DNA from: Heligmosomoides polygyrus polygyrus | Taxonomy: Eukaryota; Nematoda; Chromadorea; Rhabditida; Heligmosomidae | Length of the DNA: 64,000 bases | NCBI GenBank assembly: GCA_947396885.1 | Contig: OX377204.1 | Coordinates: 55,849,139-55,913,138, forward strand | Reading direction: 5' to 3' | Shown: one piece after another, positions 56,521 to 64,000 of the stretch | Layout of the letters: each line of letters opens with the position of its first letter | How positions within the stretch are numbered: position 1 is the first letter of the stretch | Made by a program: the position numbers and the translations under genes | The notes under the pieces: model-generated | Databases searched by the model: none | The model's input: only the letters and a program-made list of their open reading frames with translations | What the model was told of the DNA's origin: nothing

Positions 56521-58350
56521 TGGCCGTATTCATGAACGTTCCCGGGAACGTTCAAGGCTTCCCGCGGGAAGCGACCGAGGCGGGAGGCAAAAGATCGTAT
56601 TCACGAACATGCCGGGAAGCAACGGGAGCCTCCCGCGCCGATGAGGCTCCCGGCCTACCCGCACTCAACCGGTCGGGAACGCCGGGAAGCCGTCAATGAG
56701 GTGGTGTGTGCAATTGCAAGAAATAGAATTTCGATGGCGATTTTGCCATCGAAAGTCGTCTTCACGTGGGGCTATCTTCGCTATATGTCTCGTAACGTGT
56801 TCCTGGGCCATCTTCTGAGGAGAGGGGGGGGGGGGGAGGGGGAGAGTACGGCTCCTGTCACTTACTTGATTTTAAAGAAATCACATAATTGATCTGAAAC
56901 CTTGACGATGAGTAGTTCTTTCGTCGGATGCGCCACGCACTCTATTTCTCGCAGTACCACTTCTTATACATTCCCATTGCCAGTGGACATTTTACGAGAG
57001 GTCCTGCGTGGAAAAGAGGAGATCGACAGCAAAATAGGATTGAACTTCGTAATAAACAATAAAATAAAAATAAAACTGAAGGTATGTGTAAAATTAGAAA
57101 TTATTTTCTCAATAGTAGAGTAATTCCAAAATCTTCGAAAAAGTCTACGAACTGTTATCACAATCCTTCAGCCATTTCTTCTTGTAGTCTATCTTCGTAT
57201 CATCTTCAGAGAATATGGAGGATTAACTTAATCTAATAGTCGCACGTCCAACGCTGTGCGCTACGTCCTGGGTGCGCCGAGCACGCAGAGGTGTCGTAGA
57301 AATCGAACAAACGAGTGAAAGGATAGAGCGCCACGAAGGTGACTACACTAACAACGGGGCATTCCCACACGGCGATCTATGTGTTCGATTGATTTACATG
57401 CGGCAAAATTAAAAATTTAAATGGTGCAGTTATAAATTGCATCCAATTATTTTAAATTGCTTGTTATAAATTATAAATTAAATTATAAATTATTGTTATA
57501 AATTATTTCATGCATCCCAGACAGTTTCGCGTTCGACTACCTCAGATATAGCGATACTGTCGAACAATACAAATAAAACAACAAATAAATGTAGGTGAAT
57601 AGGAATTCAATGAATCTCGCTATTGTATACCTGAAAGGGTGGCTTATCAGCATTTCGACTGCTTCCAAAACGTCATTTAAGGTGCTTTACGCGTCCATCC
57701 TCGCCTTTGGCCTCTTTAACTTCAAAAAAGGAATAGTTTTAAATTGCAATTTGTGCTGTGAAATGTTCTATAAACGAGCAGTTTCTTAAGTGCTCCTTGT
57801 TATCTCCAGCCACTGAAGGTGGTTGTGCCGAAACATCAGCCGAGTGGAGTGGCAAAAGATTGTATTACAAAATAGTCTTGGTTTCTCTATTGGGGATCGT
57901 GCCACTTTTCTCGCCGATAAGCTCGGTAACAGTTCACCTTTTTTCTTCAAAATACTTTTAAAATGGTGAGAGATGGCAAGTAACTTGACAGTGCGTGAAC
58001 ATCTAATATTCTGTTGAGATTCGAGCAGTTTAAAGCCAGTTTTAATTTTTTTTTGCTTGTTCGTTATCCGTGTTTCCGTTATCCGGCCATTTTTAGGCAA
58101 AATTGTCCGTAATCGGGTCTCAAAATTTCGTTATCCGCTCATCCCTGGTTGAGACAGCAGTAATTTGAGAAATTGGTTTTTGAAATCTTGCAATTCTCGC
58201 CTCCGCTGCGAATCTAACTCGCGCGTCGCGGTTGCTCCCGCTTCCCGGCCGTTCATGAATACCGGGTTGTATGAAGCCGGGAGCGGGATGCGGCGGGAGC
58301 GGCAAGGCATCGCCTGCCTTCCCGCTCCCGCCGCTTCATGAATACGGCTA
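56521..58350. mobile_element. PIF/Harbinger-like TIR element with 3 bp TSD
   Basis: TGGCCGTATTCATGAACG (left) and, inverted, TAGCCGTATTCATGAAGCG (right) bound 1830 bp, with CTG duplicated at 56518-56520 and 58351-58353. Joining the flanks gives a sequence matching 54595-54770, so insertion is supported by an occupied/empty pair. Subterminal GC-rich CCGGGAAGC and GGGAGCGG blocks near each end repeat the terminal motif (56592, 58250). It includes a G-run at about 56824. No transposase frame was recognised. Confidence 0.75.
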
Positions 58351-58586
58351 CTGGTCTACCGCATAAAATTGGAGGACCTGGGCAGGTAGAAATAGCTTAG
58401 TGACCCAGCGCGTGAAGTTATGATGCTCTTGGGATCAGATGAAGTGAAAAATTTCCAAATCCAAATCAATCTTCCATATGAGCATCAACGTCTTCCATCA
58501 CAGATCATGGTGCCTGAGCGTGCCACGGTATTGACCTTTTCCGCAACGCTTCACGTGTTGTTTAAACCTGGCAGCCGGCTCGTCAT

Positions 58587-60020
58587 GATTACGAGGGAAA
58601 ATGCCCTCAACCAGGGGAGAAAATGCCCGCGACCAGGGGAGAAAATGCCCGCGACCAGGAGAGAAAATGCCTGCAGCCAGGATAAAAAATGTCCACAGCC
58701 AGTGGAGAAAATATCTGTGGCCACAGAACGGTTTTCGATAGGGTCCACTACAACAACCACTACAACAAAACACATGGTAGTCACGTGGACAGGGATACGG
58801 TATTTTTTCATGCCGTCGAGTAAAGGGCATGAGAAATCCTGGGCGGGGTAACTGAAACTGTGGCACCATCATTTGGATTCCCTAGCAGACTTCATGGCCT
58901 TACCGTGATTGAGAAGCTTTGGAAAATACGATGAAAGATTCTCGTCACACAGTTAACAGGCATGCTCAACGGTAAAATTAGTACCAACGGTGTTTTGAAA
59001 ACATTGAAAGGAGCGAAAGAAGCGCTTTTGCCCGGATCTCAATTTTTAGCACGTAAAACTAGAAAACAAGCACATCAGCGGAACTTGGTAACCTAGAATC
59101 ATTTTCCGAAGCACTGAGCTGCGGAACTTTAGGCTACCTCAACTTTTGAGTTTGTTTTTAAGCAACATGAACTCCACATGGAGTGGGCAGTAAGGTGCAT
59201 GCACTTCAAAGTCATGAGAAGTAGAAAATGAAAAAATGGCAGGAATAATTGGGAAATTATTTACAAATTGGCTTTTAGGTTTTACTGATGTTTTACTGAG
59301 TCTTTCTGATGAAGTCTTCATTTTTGACCAATCATTTCCTTGTTTACTAAAACAGGATTTGAACCTAGATATTTCATTAAGTGATTTTCATCTGATACCC
59401 CGTTGGTATCGTAAATATAATACTTGTTGTGCCCTTTTTTATTAAGGTTTTTTTTCAGTATAGGATTTCCATTTTGATTCGCTTTGTTGCTGTTTTTCTA
59501 ATATTTCCACATATCTGAATAAAGGATGTAAATATCTGAATGGTTAGTTGCAACATAGGTTTTACCAAAAACGTTATTAAAATGACCAGAACCTACGGTG
59601 TAGCACCTCGCCAAAAATCTTTCAAGCCATCTTATCGAAATATAGAGTGTTCTTCGAACATGAAAATTTGCGATCAACTCTTATTAGAGCTTGGTACGGA
59701 TGAAACGTTGCGGAAATAGACCACTGTATAATAATAACGAGCGTCCGGTTAAGGCTCTCCTAATGTACGGTTTTTTCCACCATTTCAAACCTTTCTTAGT
59801 TTTCTAAGTGGTGATTACCGCTCAAAGTTGTTTTCTTTATTACGGCGCTTTTGCTATTCACCACATGATGGTGTGCTATAGATTCTTCTCGTCGACCCGG
59901 GAATTTTCTCCCCTGATCGCGGGCATTTTCTCCCCTGGTCGCGGTCATTTTCTCCCTATTTCGGGCATTTTCTCCACACGCAACGCGCGCCGGGAGATTC
60001 GGGCATTTTCTCCGTAGACC
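58587..60020. mobile_element. foldback/MULE-like element with 9 bp TSD, copy 2
   Basis: GCTCGTCAT is duplicated at 58578-58586 and 60021-60029. The termini GATTACGAGGGAAAATGCCC and CATTTTCTCCGTAGACC equal those of copy 1 at 10201-11716. It has about 5 array units at the left end and 3-4 at the right, fewer than copy 1, so unit number varies. The middle, including CTACAACAACCACTACAACA and the 3' A/T-rich half, matches copy 1 closely. Confidence 0.88.
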
Positions 60021-61670
60021 GCTCGTCATAGTCGTAGTGACGTCTTGCGAAACCTCATCAAGTGGGTGTTCTTTAGTGACCACCCGGCAGTAGAAGCATC
60101 GTTGTAGTCAACACCGGCAGCAGTGGCTGCCTGCCATGCTGGTTGAACAATATACGACGCTGGGTGTGGTGTCAACGAATATACCCGTTCGTTTGCACCC
60201 GTTAACAGAAATGCACTTGTTGACAGACATTGATACATGCCTTTCATGCCAGGGGTGTGCGTAATTACGATTTACGGCTATTTTTGCCGAATTCTTTACG
60301 ATTTACGATTTACGACATTTTGGGTCGTAAATCGTAAATTTTCGTAAAAGGGTCTTTGATCAGCAACCAACTGACGAAAATTTATGTGGTCCGGGTTGTA
60401 AAGATGTACCCGCCCTAATGGTCCCCTCTTATATGCTATGTTCTGGTTTTGTTATGTTTATTTAAGCCAACAACAAACAACAAAGTCGACAAGCGAAACA
60501 CGTAGCAGAGCAATGGTTGGCTATACAACAAGAAATGAAGGGAATGATATAGCTCTTTACCACTCCCCTTCAGATTTGTTTTTTGATATTCAAATGTGCT
60601 ACTGTGGTATAAGACACCGTCCTGTGCACAGGGTTCTCGAATCCGACTATCAGTTTCCTAGAGGAAAAGGGATGAATATTCTAGATCCATGTCCTGTTTG
60701 GTTGTGAGGTTTAGTCAATTTGTTTATAATATATTCATGCTAAACCTAACTAATAGAATTGACGCAAATTCACTATTAAACATCATTCGTGATTGGATTC
60801 GGATCCAGAAAGTTGCTACACTCGTGTGGAAAAGATAAACCACTAACGTTTCCATTGGTTTGCATTGTACTTTATAGGGCGGAGCTTACTGATATACAAA
60901 GTGCGGTAATACCAAGCGCGTAGCATTTCAAGAAACGCTCGAAATGGTTTTGACAGTTTTGATCCCCTTTTCGATGATATGGTTAAGTTTATCGTATTCA
61001 CCCTATCTGATACGATGCTGCAGACTTTCGGAGCAAACGTTCGTTACAGAATTTATGAAGATCAGCCCGAGCGAGTGCAGAGAATTACTAAATGGTAGTG
61101 CAGTGTTTCAGTGGTTTTCAAAATCAGACAAGTGCAGACAAACTTGCGTAGAAATCCAGTGCTCTAGGTAGGTTTAGGCTACTCCCCTCCCCCCGCCCCG
61201 ATAGTTGATATTGTCGATCGATGGTTCAGAAGTTGTGAGCACTTTTAAAATTATGAAGTGACTGCAACTAACAGAGCTTCTGAATTTGAATACTGCGATG
61301 AGGTTACTTCTTGGAACCTTCTGTGCCACTACCTTAGTGCGGCGGTCTATTTCACTTGCTGCATTTAAAATGAACATCTGCAAGCTCAAACTGATCCTGT
61401 TTCAACCTCGTCCGCGTTCTTCCCAACTCACAGATCAAATAGGATTACTTTTAAATCACACTAGATAGAGAATGCCTTAAGAAGGTTACCTTAAGGAATA
61501 CGTTAACCTTACCATTTTAAAGCGACTACAAAAGTTGTCCAAGAAATATGGTCATTTCACCACTGACCAAAGTTCATACTGTTTTGGCTACCAAAACTCT
61601 CTTACCCACCTGCTATGGGAACGCCCATGGACTAATTTCAAAATGTAGAAAAGATGAGAACTTTTGGTGC

Positions 61671-61906
61671 CGTCACAACGATGTTTTGTTGCGATCAAAA
61701 CTTCTAGCGCCAGGCGGGACTCGAACCCGCACCTCCCTCTGACCGGGCGGGAATGCTCTACGCCATTACACCACCGGCGCCGTTTGATCGAACGCAACAT
61801 CCACACCTCGTGGGACCGATCAGCACCCACCCGTATCCGGGATGAGCTGGCCGCTGATATCAGCATGGGACCAGTTAAGCTGATGGTCTTGATAAAAAAC
61901 TGATTT
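61671..61906 (-). mobile_element. SINE copy in hAT element 2, truncated
   Basis: GAACTTTTGGTGC is duplicated at 61658-61670 and 61907-61919. On the minus strand the copy lacks the first ~45 bp of the full unit and ends at the common AAAACATCGTTGTGAC terminus. Truncation at this side only shows which end is 5'. Confidence 0.9.
61706..61781 (-). ncRNA. tRNA-like module of the SINE in hAT element 2
   Basis: 76 nt with the same acceptor pairing, A-box and B-box as at 42520-42595. The anticodon loop is oversized. Probably a tRNA-derived pol III promoter rather than a tRNA gene. Confidence 0.7.
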
Positions 61907-61929
61907 GAACTTTTGGTGCGTTACACAAT

Positions 61930-61972
61930 GGGATTGCGCCATGCATTCACTCTGAATGCATGGCGCAATCCC
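61930..61972. repeat. perfect 20 bp hairpin
   Basis: GGGATTGCGCCATGCATTCA and its exact reverse complement flank the loop CTC, directly after the SINE in hAT element 2. GGATTGCGCCATGCA also occurs in the mariner-like element at about 15749. Confidence 0.85.
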
Positions 61973-62329
61973 GTCGTATGACTCAATATGTTTGTTTGAT
62001 TACTGCATGCACAGTTGCTGTTTTCTCGTATTGGGCAATGGGAAAGTTATCTTTTAATTAAATGTTGACAGCCACTTGTCGCGGTTATGGATTAAAATAC
62101 GCAAGCTAAAAAAATTGGTGGCAAGTTAGGAATTTAATGAATATTCAAACGATACAGGGTGTTGTTGGTACATCATGCACAGGATAAAGTAAAGTCTTTG
62201 AATCTACAGTTTTGTCGGCTGTCTTGGATTGTGTGAAATTGAATTTGAAAGATGTCATACTAGTAAGACGTGACGATTTACGATTTACAAAATTTCAAAT
62301 TTTATTTACGCACACCCCTGTTTCATGCT

Positions 62330-63650
62330 TTATATAATAGGATTTCTCCAGGATTTTTGGAGAACTGCTTTAAAATATCAAATTTGTGTGAGTTTATATT
62401 CATTTATCCCGTTAAGCGTGAATGATGGAAATAGTTGCGAAAGTGGGAACCTTTGAATTTCTTAATACTTATACGCCGGCAAAGTTGCCCACATGACACT
62501 TCTTCTCAGTTAGCTTCTCCTTTCCCACTATTGAACTGTCACAGAAAATTTCTTTGAAGAAAGAAGCATAGGGATTTGGGGACCTATGCGAACTGCTTAT
62601 AGTCTTTCATGGGTGAGATTTCGATCAGGCTGGAAGACATTTTGGACACTCAGCTACGCAGCAAACTCACTCCAAATGCTAACTGCGTTTCATTGAAAAA
62701 TTGCTCAAAAATGGAAAATAGTCTACCAGTGCATTCACCATTTAAAGTTAACTCGAACGGTGGTTCAAATTCAATTTTTCGTTCGCCTGCACCGGCTTAC
62801 TTCAAATGCCCAATAGCCCTGGCACGGCCGCAGATTAGTTCGCGAGTCAGTCCCGTCGCTTGCCCTTGTCATCCCTCCCGCCATTTGAGGACGCCGTAAA
62901 AACAGGGCGTGCGTGAAATGGCCGACCCTTTTGCGTTTTTTTTGCTCCATGTGCATGGTTCAGTGCTGCTCGCACCAGGTTCGAGTACCTTACCACATTT
63001 GATTGGCTGAAGCTGTACCAAATTTGAATGATCCGATCGCATTTGTGCTCGAATTCAGGCATGTGCAAGCATCACATTTAGTTCTCCATTTCTAAAGAAA
63101 TCTTCTTCCTCAAGAGAAGTGTGGCACATACTCCATTTTCAAGAAGGATCTCCTTTCTGCCTCGTACGAAGTACTTTCCCTAGGTTGCGTGAGTGTCCTG
63201 AATAGGCTAGTGCAAACGTGCCGCACGCCATAGCTTCGTATGCAAAGATAGATTTTTTCGCATATTGAAATTTCGACATCATTGCCGTTGAAGCTAAGAA
63301 GGGAGCTTGCTCACTAGTGCTGTATACCTGTCTGACTTCCGCTAATTGGAGACAGGGTAAATTTTCCCTAATGAGGGGGCTCCCTTTATGCACCCAATTT
63401 ATATCGTAAAACCATGCGCGATTCTGCTTTCTTCGACAACTTGGTTGAACTGTTTTGCTTCAAGAAAGAGTTTGGCAGTTATTTCCTGCACACAATTAGT
63501 CTTTTAATGATCCAGTATTGTCCGAATAGAAAATCTTCAGCATTTTCATTTCATTCATTTCATTCCCCTTAAACAAACAACAGTAGGCAGAAACAAAAAC
63601 ATATGCTGCAGTTTGAGCGTTTTTCAATCCTTTGATCCTAAATGTTTAGG
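62330..63650. other. unassigned stretch
   Basis: Frames at 62609-62899 (plus) and 63139-63393 (minus) have no recognised domain. No repeat was seen. Confidence 0.4.
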
Positions 63651-64000
63651 AGGTGGCGATGTACGTTCCTCCTCGTGGTGCCACTGGAAACTGCTCTCTT
63701 TGTGAGTTATGCTAAGCGCGGACACTCGAATGCAGGCGACTAGCCCTTGTGACAGGCCGGCCTAGGAAGACCCACGTCACATCACATGGTGTATATATAG
63801 TCACGTTTTTCGAGATTGTGCTACGGCGTCCGCGGAAGCTGACACGCCTGGCGAGTGTGGAAAGTATGCGAGGGTCCCTGATGCGAGGACAGCATCGGGG
63901 GGCAACTGAGCTAGTCCGAAAGTCCCGTAACGTAAGCAGGACCCGCGTCGCAACGCTGAATGTGGTTACGTTGACGGGCCGCTCGTGCGAGTTGGTTGAA
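63651..64000 (+). mobile_element. second-family RTE LINE, 5' end (runs off the right edge)
   Basis: It follows 49322-49660 block by block: GTGCCACTGGAAACTG, ATGCAGGCGACTAGCC, GGCGTCCGCGGAAGCTGAC, and finally ACCCGCGTCGCAACGCTGAA, encoding the TRVATLNVVTLTGRSCELVE start of the endonuclease at the window edge. It looks better preserved than copy E. Confidence 0.75.

Larger units (their letters stand above)
60250..62320. mobile_element. hAT-type element 2 (8 bp TSD), with a nested SINE
   Basis: TIRs CAGGGGTGTGCGTAA and TTACGCACACCCCTG are flanked by TTTCATGC (60242-60249 and 62321-62328). Subterminal CGATTTACGATTTACGA repeats occur at both ends (60267-60345 and 62272-62290). Frames at 60438-60707 and 60944-61171 are not recognised as hAT transposase. 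About 1.8 kb without the SINE. Confidence 0.88.

Noticed and set aside
59236..59445. Protein gene shared by the two foldback copies (also 10853-11038)
   Set aside because: The frames are similar only because the DNA is; lengths and ends differ, and no transposase motif is seen.

Overview
The window looks like repeat-rich DNA from a nematode, probably a clade V (strongylid or hookworm-like) species. The organism is inferred from three things: the splice acceptors of the one clear host gene (TTTAG and TTCAG types), its short 49-93 nt introns mixed with kilobase introns full of transposons, and the repeat spectrum (RTE and CR1-like LINEs, tRNA-related SINEs, Tc1/mariner, hAT, PIF-like and foldback elements). 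Nothing is bacterial: there are no operons, Shine-Dalgarno sites or CRISPR arrays.

Layout. 1-410: 5' end of an RTE LINE plus the end of a palindromic transposon. 700-3130: decayed SINEs and an inverted-repeat element. 3695-7975: an RTE LINE split by a 3.3 kb palindromic TA-flanked element. 8911-18395 (+): the one convincing protein-coding gene, a short-chain dehydrogenase/reductase (SDR) in nine visible exons; its two big introns hold a 100 bp palindromic MITE, a 1.5 kb foldback element with 9 bp target-site duplications (TSDs), and a mariner-like TIR element. 18.5-25.2 kb: degenerate repeats, a retropepsin-like relic, a 3-bp-TSD MITE, a GC-rich satellite and a near-perfect hairpin. 25.2-33.6 kb: a U6 snRNA copy broken by a nest of four transposons, each identifiable by its TSD: palindromic element (TA), SINE (14 bp), hAT (8 bp), RTE LINE (14 bp). 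The U6 3' end then runs straight into a 5'-truncated CR1-like LINE, the arrangement of a U6-LINE chimeric retrogene. 35.8-39.0 and 44.7-48.3 kb: two copies of one RTE family in opposite orientation with different lesions; a mariner (maT-like) relic, a second 100 bp palindromic MITE, a CR1-like LINE and a tandem SINE dimer lie between. 49.3-52.0 kb: a third RTE family, whose 5' end recurs at the right edge. 52.1-56.4 kb: Penelope-like pieces (one with a candidate hammerhead ribozyme), a palindrome-bearing satellite and foldbacks. 56.5-62.3 kb: a PIF-like element with an occupied/empty-site pair, the second 9-bp-TSD foldback, and a second hAT carrying a SINE.

How the parts relate. Apart from the SDR gene there is no pathway to describe. 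The window is mainly a record of transposition, and TSDs let the order of insertion be read. The most unusual item is the U6-CR1 chimera, itself interrupted at a TA inside the U6 sequence. Family names rest on motifs and TSD lengths read by eye; no database search was run.
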